DNA from: Pohlia nutans
Lineage: Eukaryota > Streptophyta > Bryopsida > Bryales > Mniaceae
Direction of reading: 5' to 3'
DNA: 64,000 nucleotides
Assembly: GCA_022496805.1 (NCBI GenBank)
Contig: CM040093.1
Coordinates: 3,970,501 to 4,034,500 of the forward strand
Part shown: one piece after another, positions 23,051 through 33,436 of the stretch
How the letters are laid out: each line of letters starts with the position of its first letter
How positions within the stretch are numbered: position 1 is the first letter of the stretch
Translations under genes and position numbers: made by a program
The notes under the pieces: model-generated
Seen by the model: only the letters and a program-made list of their open reading frames with translations
Database searches by the model: none
Told to the model about the DNA's origin: nothing

Positions 23051-23486
23051 AGTAATTAAAAAAACATCAAATACTAATAATGCATGGACATGACAAGCCC
23101 CCCATGTGCATGATATTTATGTCAATACCAATTATGGCGTTCTTTCATTGTACTACCATCATGTGATCTTGTTTAGAAAATCAAGGGGTTCTTTCAATTA
23201 TTTCACATGGTTAGGTAACCATTAATCTCCCAATTTAGAAGTCAAATCCTATCATGACATTTTGACATGTGGATGTGTTGATATCTATTAAAATTATTTG
23301 CCGGATATTTGATAATTTATTGAAAAACATTATTCCAAACCGTACTGAATTTCAAGTATGTTTCATGTAAAAGAAACAATTTTATGCATTGAAACAAAAT
23401 ATTATAATTTTGGGGTTTATCACATCTAGGCGGTTAGGGGTTTATCAAAACTAGTGTTGGGTATGTTGAAAATACAGAACATGTAC

Positions 23487-23776
23487 CTCATACTTTGTAG
23501 AAGTGCCATGGGCTCGTATGTGCCGTCCAATTACAGACATGAATCTAACGGTCGGCCGAGATAATCGGGCGCAACTACGACAAGGGCATACATTGTGGAA
23601 TTCAGCTTCTTCTCCATCATGCTCACCATCACTCTCTTCACGCCGTCTCCTTCGAGAGGAACTTTCACGTTGTGCACGCCCCCCCCCCCCCCTCCCCCCC
23701 CCCTTTGATTCAAATTCACTTGTGCTAAAAGGTCCACTGAGCGCACTTCCCCAATTGGCTTTTTTTTACGAGGCAT
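23487..23776 (-). CDS. TNPD exon 1: N-terminal transposase-associated zinc region
   Basis: It opens MPRKKKPIGEVRSVDLLAQ and enters a G-rich tract encoding poly-Gly. After the tract a different frame gives EFHNVCPCRSCARLSRPTVR, then IGRHIRAHG and YE before a GTACAT donor. CPCRxC followed by H-x-x-x-HG is the signature of the plant transposase-associated domain. The frame switch lies in the C/G homopolymer (23680-23703 on the plus strand), where an indel is easy to acquire and hard to sequence. Two 22 bp direct repeats (TACTGAACCGAAGCTACCTA plus TG) lie just upstream at 23788-23831. Confidence 0.75.
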
Positions 23777-23832
23777 GATAAAATATGTACTGAACCGAAG
23801 CTACCTATGTACTGAACCGAAACTACCTATGT

Positions 23833-24171
23833 CTACGAATCTAACTCACGGAGGTCATCAGAGATATCTTGTAGGAGTTTTTGGGACTGTTCTTGTAGCT
23901 TTAATGAATTCAATCGGATTTCTTCAGACACTTGAAACATTTCTTTTGACCATTCCAACATTTCTGTGAGGACCTTCCTACGTTTCTCTTTCTTTAATCG
24001 TTTTTTTTGTGATCCCTCTATGTCAAATTGATTCAGAAATTGACGTGCTTCACGACTTAGCTTGGCTTTCTGTTGGGCAAGAGTTTCTACTGGCTCAGCA
24101 TCACACTCACATACTTTTTGACCAGAACCGGACACGCCCTCCATGTCTTCGCAAGTTTTAGGATTCTGCAA
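23833..24171 (-). CDS. Coiled-coil-type terminal exon in the CACTA element
   Basis: An acceptor (TTTGTTTTGCAG) precedes AATCCTAAAACTTG, opening about 107 codons to a stop at 23833. The protein has a Cys-poor acidic start and a basic KKRLKKEKRRK segment. It ends with a heptad-like stretch (MLEWSKEMFQVSEEIRLNSL), probably a coiled coil. I do not recognise the family. It could be the last exon of a third CACTA gene, or of a trihelix/Myb-SANT-like accessory. Upstream exons between 24.2 and 25.1 kb were not identified. Confidence 0.45.
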   Translation of the reverse strand: MQNPKTCEDMEGVSGSGQKVCECDAEPVETLAQQKAKLSREARQFLNQFDIEGSQKKRLKKEKRRKVLTEMLEWSKEMFQVSEEIRLNSLKLQEQSQKLLQDISDDLRELDS

Positions 24172-24179
24172 AACAAAGA

Positions 24180-25165
24180 ATCAAATAAAAATGCTCACAT
24201 TGTATGTTTTTGTGAAGTAGGATTATCTATATCTAGGAATTTATTTTCCTCTTACTATTTGTGTGGGAATTAGGGAGGACATAGTGTAAGGCGAAAAATG
24301 TAACCCTCATTTGCGACAAAAATAAAATACTCGGATTGATTTGTTGCAAATCTTCTTAATTCTGAATTTAGAGCACATAAACCATGCATGATCCACTTCA
24401 AATACAATGTACCACTTATGTAAATCACAAGTACAATTGATCTAAATATCACATCAACTATCATCTACCAATGATATGTGAATCAAGTTTGGAAAAAAAA
24501 AAATTTACTTGTGATTCACATCGCATTTAACAATCCATGGCTTTAGAGTATACTACTAATGGTCACTACTTACCACAAATTATTGTTGTGTTTTAACGAT
24601 ATATTTTGTGTATCTTCATTCATGGCCGATGTGATCTTGTTTCATGAAATAGAAAATGACCTAAATAGTTTGTTATTATTTCAAATCTCATGATGAATCT
24701 AATGATGAATGGGTCGATTTAACAAGAGACAATACTTGGATAATTTCCCTTAAGGCTCATTAGGGAGTCGAAATGGTTGCTCTAAGCCAAGGACATAGTG
24801 TTTTTTTACTAATTGAGGTAATTGGCAATTTACTAAAAAGCCACGATTACGCTAGAAAATAATGCTTGCTGTGTATATTCATGAAGTATGATTACTTCTC
24901 TTAATTTTTAAATTATCTTTTTGTGCAGGAATTAGTTGCTCCATAGCGTAAGGAGAAAAGGTTAACCCTCCATTAGGTAAAAATGAACTACTACGATTGA
25001 TGTGTTTAACATTTTATTAATGTTGTAATTAGCAAAAAAAATCATGCAAGATCAATATCTAATACATTGTATTGCTTATGTAAATAAAAAGTACAATTCC
25101 TCTACATATCTTATCAAGTTAAATCTACCAATGATATGAGATTGACGTATAAGTTAGAAAGGATA
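24180..25165. other. AT-rich centre of the CACTA element
   Basis: I see no gene here. Similar sentences recur within it (AATATCACATCAACTATCATCTACCAATGATATG near 24446 and a variant near 25108), a diverged direct repeat of roughly 0.6 kb spacing. It probably separates the two divergent transcription units. Confidence 0.45.
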
Positions 25166-25171
25166 CCCGTG

Positions 25172-25270
25172 TATAAATACAAGGTGTTTAATTTTGTGGA
25201 AAAAGGGTTATGACCCTGCCACGTCGGCACATGACCCTGCCACGTCGGATAGTGACGTCCGCCACGTCAG
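25172..25270 (+). promoter_or_regulatory. Putative promoter of the rightward CACTA gene with ACGT repeats
   Basis: TATAAATA lies at 25172-25179. The 17 bp unit TGACCCTGCCACGTCGG occurs at 25211-25227 and 25232-25248, followed by TGACGTCC (25253-25260) and CCACGTCAG (25262-25270). ACGT cores of this type are bound by plant bZIP factors. Whether they act here, so close to the presumed start site, is inference. Confidence 0.5.
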
Positions 25271-25848
25271 AGAACGGCGGGCCCGTCTCCCAATCTCGGC
25301 CGTTCATCTACAAAAGCTCGATCATGGCCGTTGGGGTTTAGGAAACCCTGCGCAGTCTCCTTCATTCTCTCATTCTCAGCTGAAGCCTCCACTCTCCAGC
25401 AGCGCGTTCTTGTGTCACTGCGCGCGCGTTTTTGTGTCACTTGTGCAATTTGTATCCCTCAGCCGCACTTTGCTAGAATTCTGTGCAGGATGAGAGCTTA
25501 GTATGAGAGATTTTTTAGCTTAGTAGTGCAGTGGAGGTTAGGGTCAAAGGTTATTTTAGAGAAGGACGTGGGAAGTTCACAACTCTCGCTTTGAAGAGCT
25601 TTAGGTGCTGATCATCGGAGTTTCGCCCCCTGCATCGCATGCGCAAGGTTTGTACCCTAAAATTTCCACACTGTTGGTCCATGTAGTTAGAATTTGCTTG
25701 CTTCAACTGATTCCTACACAAGTTTTATTGCTTCAAGTGCTTCAAGTTTTATTGCAATGCCACCGCGTGATCCCATCTGCGGCCTGGGTGTATTGTTGGG
25801 CTGTGAGCGTACTTACTATAGCATCGTGCTGGAGTGCTTACCGCAGAT

Positions 25849-26221
25849 GGGGAAGTCACGCGACGCGAAGAAGCGCAGGCTTCTGGCAGAGAATGACAAA
25901 AGCACCACTGGGAATCAGAATGCAGCGGGTGGGTTCGCGTCCACAACGAAGAGGGTGTTGGCGGGGCAAGGAGGGCCGCCTGTGTCCCCGGTTCTGACTA
26001 GCACGTCTAAACTTAGAAGGGTGGCCGAAATCACAACGCCGGAGGCAGCTGGCGCGCCTGAAGTCGTGGCGACGGGGCATAAATCGAAGGAAGCAGTGGG
26101 GAGGCACGAGGAGGAACAAGGCGTGGGCGGTGATGCTCCGTCGTCGTCAAAAAAACGCGTTGTGGAAGATGCGGCCAACCATCACTCAAAGCGATCAAGG
26201 GCGCCTGTTGGACAAAATTGA
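25849..26221 (+). CDS. CACTA accessory gene, first coding exon (basic)
   Basis: A good acceptor (CTTACCGCAG) immediately precedes ATGGGGAAGTCACGC, giving MGKSRDAKKRRLLAENDKST and about 124 codons rich in Lys, Arg, Ala and Ser. The frame is also open upstream to 25749. It stops at TGA just before a GTGAGT that may be a donor. Nuclear-localisation-like clusters (KKRR, KKRVV, SKRSR) fit a nuclear protein. No named domain is recognised. Its link to the downstream frames is inferred from strand, spacing and shared composition. Confidence 0.5.
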
Positions 26222-26257
26222 CGGGTGAGTCTTTGACGGCATGGGGGCCGGAAGGAG

Positions 26258-27960
26258 TTGGCTGGCTTGAAGGAGGTCATGGGCGAGGTGCTTGCAATGG
26301 CAAGTGAATTGAAAGTGGCCAGGAGCGTGGAAAACCAAGAGAATTTACATCCACTGCCGGGGACGCCTTCTGCTTCCTTGATCGCGCGTGGTACACCTCC
26401 TCACTCCCCTTCTGGCCACGTTCACATAAATGTCTTTGTCTCCCCTACACAAATGCCTGTAGATGCATCGGCTCTCCCAGCGGCCCCTTTCAATTCACCA
26501 AGAGTTCATGTATCAGGAGTCCCTGTATTCCCAAACAGTGTAGCTGAGAGTCCAGGATTGGTCAGAGCACGCCCGGTCCACCGCCCAAATCTAACTCCTC
26601 GTCGCTTAGATCCGGACCCTGTAGTGCAAAACACAGGCCAAGTAGAAAATGAGGGTGAAAGAACTGCATCACCAAGCCGTCTAGTGCCCAACACGGTAGA
26701 ATCGACCCCAGTAGACCCTGATGTGCAGTTGCCCAACGTAGTGCTAGATGAGCCTGAACACACGCCTGTAGTGATAGATCTTACGAAGGCAGGCAGTACT
26801 AGTGCACAAACCCCTAACGCAAACACAACCGATGTTTTTCATGTTACCATGCAAGATCCAGTAGTGACAGGACCTAGAGACGTAGATCCTGTGCGTTCTA
26901 CAATGCAAGAAGACCCAAAACCTTCCCAGGCCACGGCAGTAGCGCTAGCGCCTAGAGACGCAGATATTGCAATCAACGAAACCCAGGTAGACCCCAAAGC
27001 TAGTGACTGTGCTCACCCCATAGCACCCAGGGACATATCGTATTTGTTGACCTTCTTACCTCCACACGAACGTGAAGCGTTCCTTTTTTCACACCCTGAT
27101 GTACAAGCGATAGCAGTATGCGACGATAATCTTGTTACCCCAATCTCCAATTCGACTAGAAGCCATGCCTGCACCCAGAGTCACTTGTCTAAGAACACGA
27201 AATCAACGAAACCCACTCCTAAGCCACGGAAACGAGATGCTAAAAAGGAAGCTGAACTAGACGCAACGAGGGCGGACTTTGAACGAAGGTGGGATCTTGG
27301 AGTGGCCACCATTGAGCATTATAGGAGGACAAAGGGGAGCCTCGCGCATCTGTACAATCCCCCTCACCCTTGTCCAGCAGGCGACGTGCAAGTGGGAGAA
27401 TTGGAGAAGGAGTCAACCGGAGCCCCAATACCAGGGGATGAGAAGCACGGTGGTGGGGACATTGTCAATGGTGTTGATTGTGGGAAGGCCTTGGAGAAGG
27501 GTAAGGCCGTGGACTTGGACAAGAGTGTGGGGGGAAAGACACATGGGAAGGTGCATAAAGACAAACATAAGAAAAAAAATAAAAAAATAATGCAAAACGT
27601 GGAGAGGGTGTTGACAAGGCAGCGGAAGGGAATTTGGCAAAAGGGAAGGGCGTGGAGGCAGTCGAGAAGCAGCCGGCTAGGGAGAATTTGGCAGGGCTTC
27701 ATGGGGAGGCTTCCAAGTACCCTTGCCAGAGTGGCCACCCCAATGCAGCCATAGGCACTGCCATGCAGCCACCGGGCATTGGACAACCATCTACTGGCAC
27801 TGTTGGTCCCTCACGACGCAAGCACCGGCGCACTAGACTACCTGAGAATGGGTCAGCAGAATCGTCCAAGGCGACCTCGTCTCCTTCTGCACATAGTTCT
27901 CAAGGAATCCAGTCGCAGAGCAACAGGGACGCTGGGCAGACCGGATCCGAGGCTAGTTGA
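26258..27960 (+). pseudogene. CACTA accessory gene, long Pro/Asp-rich central region
   Basis: An open frame of about 440 codons (26258 to roughly 27560) starts near LKEVMGEVLAMASELK and is low in complexity. It repeats phrases such as DPVV, PRDVDP, PRDADI and APRD-IS, then becomes Lys/Glu-rich (KKEAELDATRADFERRWDLG). In the A-rich run near 27560-27595 the coding signal changes frame. It continues as EGVDKAAEGNLAKGKGVEAV to a stop at 27960. The composition is much more GC-rich than the flanks. Comparable linker regions precede the conserved C-terminus in plant Ptta/En/Spm proteins. No enzymatic motif is seen. Confidence 0.55.
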
Positions 27961-29851
27961 GGGCAGCCCACAGACATTCCCCAATTTGAGGTAAACACCC
28001 TAGCTGCCCCTACCGGTGCATTTGGAGAACACATGAGGAATTACGCCTTCGACCAGGCGTCTAAGGAATTTCCCTGGCATTTAAATTGAAAGCTCGATTT
28101 GTATTATTGCTTCGAAAAATTTATCCAGGTCCTTGGGAGCCAAAGACAATTCGTGCAGCAGTAGGTGGGAATGTGCGGGAGAGACGGTGTAGGTTAAAGA
28201 AAAAATTTGAAACCTACAAGAACTGGAAAGCAGTTCCAAGACCTAGTGGTTGCTCTAGAGAGTCGTGGCAAAAAATCTACGAAGCTACCAAGGACGAACG
28301 AAAGAAGAGGAAGTCTAAATTGTGCAAAGCCGCCGCAAATGCACGAATGGCGGAGGTAGGATGCAGTCACCGATGTGGTCCAGCCGACTTGAAGGGAATT
28401 GGACACCGTTATGTGAGTACACCATCTCAATTCTAATGTAATCGTTTAAGTTACCGGAATCGCACTAAATGTAATGTATTAACCATGTGTACATGCTTAT
28501 GGTAGAGGGTAGAGTAAAATTTAGTGGCGTGGACGTTTGCGCTGAATGTGGTTGTAGTAATGGTGGCTCGAGTTGTTTAAAGTGGGGAGGGCTGCAATTT
28601 TATGGGGCACTGGACAAGTACTGGTTTGGGAATGGTATTGCTGGGTGTTGGCTTGATGGTGATGCTGGGTGTATTGTTGGATGCATTGTGTTCGTCTCAA
28701 TGTCCTGGGCACATGGATATGCAGGGAAGGTGAGGAGACTGGGGCTTCATGCCATTGTTGGATTTTCCAATTTTTTTTTCTCCATCCAGTCTATCATACG
28801 ACTTCAGCATTGGACATTCATGTGCTGGGGTGTGGGTATAGCATTGTTCAAATTGGCTTGATGTTACATGTGTAGAATTGTTGGGACTCTATGATTAATG
28901 GTATTGCTAAGGGACTACTGACGTTGAAAAAGCAAGGCAGTTTTCTCATATTAGTTTACATGCCTGTAATGGACATTCAGTCTTTCTTTTGTTCATGGTA
29001 GACTATTCTGGGTAAAAGCAGACTAGTAACTTGATGTTCCTCCTCCCTTAAATCTGTTCATTGGTGCCTAACATGTTTAAGATTCCATTAAAATTGAAGT
29101 GTGTAGGGGCTGGAATGTAGAAGTCCAAGCGTAGGGCTATTTGCCTATGCAATTGATTCAAGTTTTGGCATTTGTATTGGTTCATTTTATTGACAGGCCA
29201 GTAGAGCTAGTTCCTCTGATTGGATGTGAAAACCATGCAACATAAAGGACTGTCCATGTGAGTGGGTAATAGGCTAATGGTTGTGGGCAGTGGCATAATT
29301 CAAATCGTTAGGACGTTGGGATTGGTGGCTGGATAGGGTGGGTAGAGGCTGGGAATGCCCCGGCTTTACTGGGATCAATGCCATGTGTATGACTAAGCTT
29401 TGTAGAAGTAGTGATCTGAATTTGTTGCCATAGAATTAATTTATGTAAGCCTAATAGAAAGACAATGGAACAAACCCACTAATGGAACCGATTTTACAGT
29501 GTAATCTCTTATGTTTCTAATAGTATTGACAGATTCAGTTTTGACCTCGGCTTGTGCATGTAGCTTGAAACATTCAACCGGGAGCCCACTGATGAGGAGC
29601 TCTCATATGGGAAGCACAATGGTTGGACTGCCCTTGAAGAAAGAGTGAATCAAGCGGCACTCACAGGTAAAGGCCCATGCATGAAAGACATTCTAGTAGA
29701 GATGAGGACCAAAGCAAAGAAAACCTCGGTTAAGAAGACGGAGAGTCTTCCATCGCAAGAGCCTTCAATTTCTGTCACATCTGGAGAGAGTGAGGAAGCC
29801 TCAACTGATAGGACAGGATCAGAGGAGGATGAAACGGAAACATCAGAGTAG
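27961..29851 (+). CDS. Ptta/En/Spm (Transposase_24-like) C-terminal region, two exons
   Basis: After a TGA at 27958 the same frame stays open through QPTDIPQFEV and NYAFDQASKEFPWHLN. A one-step frame change then gives the block from 28086. That block reads IYPGPWEPKTIRAAVGGNVR, RRCRLKKKFETYKNW, SRESWQKIYEATKDERKKRK and ANARMAEVGCSHRCGPADLK to HRY, ending at 28412 with a GTGAGT donor. The last exon starts at 29564 after GCATGTAG and joins in phase: LETFNREPTDEELSYGKHNG, then ALEERVNQAAL, then an acidic Ser/Glu tail to a stop at 29851. The W...K..NR/NAR...G.....E..NREPT.EE....H.G pattern is that of the Ptta/En/Spm plant transposase family, thought to bind or aid transposition of CACTA elements. 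Confidence 0.65.
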
Positions 29852-30905
29852 GTATGGAAGCAAGTGTGGGTATATTTCAGGTGGAGTGCGTCTTTTGCAT
29901 GTATTAGTAACTTGAGGAAAGTGCCTCTACTGTCAAAGTGTAGACATTGTACAAATGTAATGTTGTTAAATGTATAGTATAGGAATGGCCTAGGGAGTCA
30001 ACTCTCTAAAACTTCAGTAATTATTTAGCATAATTATGCAGAAGAAAAGATTTTTGACAAACGTGGACATATGACCTATACTTTTAGACACAAAGTTTGT
30101 GTCTATGCATTCATTTGAACATTATGCAATAGTGCCCATTAAAGGCACTGTAAAATCTTATGTTTTATACTACTTCTTCCTCTCATTGTATGATACATGC
30201 AGTCGTTGATGTAATAAACCGCTACAGTGAATGTGAATGATGCAATGAACTAAAACCGCCCCATTGTGAGTTCCAATAGGAGGGACCCCAAATTTGCACC
30301 GTGACAGAGACTATTCTATCCAGAAATGGATGAAAAAAGATGCACCCGACAAGCCGTATTTTTATGCAATGAGAGATAATGGCACGAAAATTTGGCATAA
30401 ATGTAGATGATATGTTATTTACATGACGTGGCTCTAATGTGCCAACCAAATAAAAAATTACAGGTGGCATTGAGGAATGAGAGAAAATGGCACGAAAAAA
30501 AATCAAAAAAGCCTCTGACACCCCCCTACATGAATGACACGTGGCAATTTATAATCCTCCACTTTATGAATAAAATAATGTTCTTTTAATCTTCATGAAC
30601 GGAAATAATTTTCACTACTAACAATTACTATGTAAATGTAGTGAAAACTTACTGTAAAAAAACATAGTAATTTAGTACTAAAATTACTTACAGCAAAATG
30701 TATGTTACCCTAATTACTATTCCCCTTTTACTCCGCTGTAATTTAGGAAAGTAAAACTGAGAGGGAGAAAGTTAGTCTTTCATGTCAAACAAGAATGCAA
30801 GTTAGTAAATGTCAAAAGGAACCTAGGTTGAAAATAGCAAAGTGGGACCCCATCAAAAAGGTAGGGAACCTAAAAGAATTGAGTCCCCAAAGCAAGTCTG
30901 AGCCC
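29852..30905. other. 3' portion of the CACTA element
   Basis: This is AT-rich and non-coding. A phrase GAGA(T/A)AATGGCACGAAAA occurs twice (30370 and 30481), indicating a ~110 bp diverged duplication. Confidence 0.4.
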
Positions 30906-30911
30906 CCCACA

Positions 30912-31063
30912 GACGTTGCAAATGCATGTTCTAAAACGTTGCTCAATCACAACAACGTTTGTAGAGATGTTATAGCAACGTCTGTTTTGGCAAGGGGGCT
31001 CTGCCCTCCTAGTGTTAAAAGCAACGTTTGCAGTGTTGCTGAGCCCCCCATTTTCTAGTAGTG
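30912..31063 (-). repeat. CACTA right end: TIR and subterminal repeats
   Basis: The 29 bp TIR is at 31035-31063. Five related motifs lie inside it: GACGTTGC 30912, AACGTTGC 30935, CAACGTTT 30953, GCAACGTC 30975 and GCAACGTT 31021. They mirror the left end. Confidence 0.8.
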
Positions 31064-31264
31064 AAAATAAGCTAAAATTGTGTGTGCCACTAGCGATACT
31101 TCAGGCAGTAGATTTCGCCAAGATCACTTCTGGAAGGAGCTTCGATCACAATGGATTTGCACTTCACAATTTCATACTCATTTCAATTTACCCTTCTAGC
31201 CCCATGCCTTGGCAGTAGCTTACATGTTGAAATAGCATGTTCATGTTTCAGCCAAGTTAACCCT

Positions 31265-31852
31265 TAACCCCTAAACATACCACGATGTCCATGGAATTGA
31301 TGATTTGAGAAAATTCATCATAATGTACACTATTTAGAAGAATATTTTGGAATTGATATACAAATGAAAGTTTTAGATTTTGAATTTTAGATTCCATCCG
31401 TACGGTTCGATTCACTGATACTATCACTAATTTTTAATTATAAAATTTGAAAGCTAAAAAGAAAAATTCCTTCTGAATTTGATTACAAACAAAATTTTAA
31501 TATTTTTTGAGTAAAACTTGTTGGAATGAATTTGAATTGAGATACTTTTAAATGTGATGATTCTTTAAAAAATTGTGTTTCTTAAATCTATGACCTCATT
31601 TTTGCAAGGCCACTTTGGAACTACAGTCAATGCAATTTTGGCTTTGTCAACAACTTGACATACTTCTACAGTTGAAATTTTAGAAAGATATGTACTCAAG
31701 TATCACTACATCCAACCAAAAGATAGGACAACAACTTGGTGAAGTATCTCCAAAAAATTGGAGGACTTTCATCCTAGCATTGATGAGAACGTAAAGTGAG
31801 TTTGATACAGCTAGTCGTTTAGAAACTTGATGTTATGACGTTTAGGGGTTAA
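31265..31852. repeat. TTAA MITE family D, inverted copy
   Basis: The ends are TTAACCCCTAAAC and GACGTTTAGGGGTTAA. It aligns inverted with 49859-50447. The core ATCCGTACGGTTCGATTCAC lies near 31396. It starts about 200 bp beyond the CACTA right end. Confidence 0.85.
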
Positions 31853-32600
31853 ACTGCGTCTTTCCGAGCCCCATGAGCCACGGGCTTGATTTCAAAGGAA
31901 TCTTGCTTGTAGCAAGAACACTAGTCAACTCCTCATCAGACATGAATCATTGGATGCACAACAAGGTGAGGCATCTAATGAGTTTAGTTGCAACAACAAA
32001 TTCCTCCATACATTTTTGGAATCTTTAGATCAAAGGTATTGAAGAATCATTTGATTCTTGCTCGAGTTCCCAATTGATTCCTCGTGTCCTTGTCTCTTTG
32101 TTGTGATTGGTCATGCACCCATGCTGGGCCTAAATATATAATCCATATTCTTTTAGAGATCCTCGGGATGCCCAGTGAGGACCTAAAATGTCGATTAAGG
32201 GTTAATATATGTTCCCTTTGTGACTAGGAAGTATGTACATTGATATTTTTTGCAATGGTCACTTAATTTCCACAAGCAAAGACCAGTATATCTTAATTAG
32301 CCAGACAACTATATAACTCGAAAAGCAATCTCTCATTCATAATTTCTCTCTTGTCTCTCATGCACTGCAATAAGTACTAATTTTCCATTAATATTAATCT
32401 GCAGCTCATGAACTATGCATATTTATAGCACATTGTTCTTCTGCATGCAGAAAATCATAAAATACGGTAATCACAAGTGTGAATTTCCAGAAGGTTGAGT
32501 AAACACTGTAAGAATGTTCATAAGCATAAAGACATGTGCAGCAAGTGTAATTATTTTGAAGGCATTGTACTATTCTTGTTGGCAAATAAGTGTTGCCTGA
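31853..32600. other. No gene seen
   Basis: The sequence is mixed with no repeat shared in the window. It might hold 3' exons of the broken minus-strand gene to the right, but I could not identify any. Confidence 0.4.
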
Positions 32601-32623
32601 TATCTTCAAGGAAGACAGCTTAC

Positions 32624-33344
32624 CATTCTGTGAAAATATGCTATCGCATTGCATTATATCAGCTCGGAGATGACCCATGGCAAATGCACTGAGAGCCACA
32701 AGTTGTAGTACAAATACCCAAGTTATAATCCACATTAATTGGAAGCCTCAGTGGAAACTAACCTGCGCCATGCTGGCATGCTGGGTGGATTATTCAAAAG
32801 TTTCTAGATTTCCGCATGAACTAAGGTAGAGAAACTTAACAGCAACACACGCTTTTAGAACTGTGCTATCTTTCTCAACAGAAATCAATCAGCAACTTAC
32901 CATGATATTCAGAGTAGCGAAAGCATGAGAAGCAATTAAGTAATGCGCAAGATCCTACAAATATTTCTGAGCCCCTTTGCAATATTCCAACGAGATTTTC
33001 ATACGAAAACGTAGGTTACCCTCATTAACTGCAGCAAGACTGACGACCCCACGACAAACACCGGATGAACTAAAATATAACAGCTCGTAATCTCTTTGCA
33101 ACCCCGAGGATTTTATTAATAAGGCCCTGATATGGACTCTCACAACATGACTAAGGGAGTCAAAAGATTCCCCCACAGTAAATGGCTACAAGCACTTCAC
33201 TTTCAAGTTGCATGTCCCACCTCCAGGCATCAAGGCTGTCAAACGATCATTCACCTGCATTTGACATAGACTAGATTCAGTCTCAATCAAAGCCTCAAGC
33301 ACCAGTCCTGGGTTTAGATCAGGTACAACAACTGCCTCATCAAG
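32624..33344 (-). pseudogene. Unknown host-like gene fragment with in-frame TAG codons
   Basis: From 33344 to 32901 one minus-strand frame stays protein-like for 148 codons, interrupted only by two TAG codons at 33186-33188 and 32955-32957. It ends at ATG followed by a GTAAGT donor. Readable blocks are VVVPDLNPGLVLEALIETES, ALMPGGGTCNLKVKCL, TVGESFDSLSHVVRVHIRAL, GVCRGVVSLAAVNEGNLRFR and AHYLIASHAFATLNIM. A possible next exon at 32688-32624 (AFAMGHLRADIMQCDSIFS) lies between an AG and GTAAGC, but its phase does not match. Both TAGs follow Leu and could come from CAG (Gln) by C-to-T change. I do not recognise the family. A spliced gene that has recently decayed is the likeliest reading. Confidence 0.55.
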
Positions 33345-33436
33345 GAAATGATATCATCATGAAGAAAGATCACAAATTATGCAGCATTTTTATGTTCATC
33401 TTACTTGACGAAATCACAGAAAGGAAATTTGACTCA

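Larger units (their letters stand above)
14234..23776 (-). pseudogene. TNPD-type CACTA transposase gene, multi-exon, damaged
   Basis: Exons in order on the minus strand: 23776-23487, about 22110-21530, 21399-21063, 20163-19666, about 19061-17888, and a last block 14989-14234. Several junctions join perfectly; for example 21530 to 21399 gives IPKK then KMHYFPITPRL, and 21063 to 20163 gives IVPG then KKKVKDMNVYLRPL. The order of domains is the standard plant TNPD one: N-terminal zinc region, tnp2 core, DUF4218, DUF4216, acidic tail. Lesions: a G/C run of about 25 bases that shifts frame in exon 1; a frame change in a GGGG run near 19836-19849; and a TGA at 14990-14992 directly before the DUF4216 block, with no acceptor to bypass it. 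The junction between 19666 and the next exon is also out of phase. It would cut the CACTA ends in the nucleus if intact. It is probably inactive here unless the homopolymer breaks are assembly errors. Confidence 0.85.
11621..31063. mobile_element. CACTA (En/Spm) DNA transposon, 19.4 kb
   Basis: The left end reads CACTACTAGAAAATGGGGGG and the first 29 bp are repeated exactly, inverted, at 31035-31063. The flanks are AAA at 11618-11620 and 31064-31066, the 3 bp target duplication expected of this superfamily. Both ends carry repeated AACGTT motifs. Inside lie a TNPD-type transposase gene on the minus strand (14234-23776), a coiled-coil exon on the minus strand (23833-24171) and a Ptta/En/Spm accessory gene on the plus strand (25.2-29.85 kb). 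The two main genes diverge from a central region. Four TTAA MITEs have landed inside. The genes show frame breaks, so this copy is probably non-autonomous now, although its ends look usable. Confidence 0.95.

Noticed and set aside
25605..25997. Frame starting upstream of the CACTA accessory gene
   Set aside because: It is out of frame with the basic coding exon that follows a good splice acceptor at 25848.
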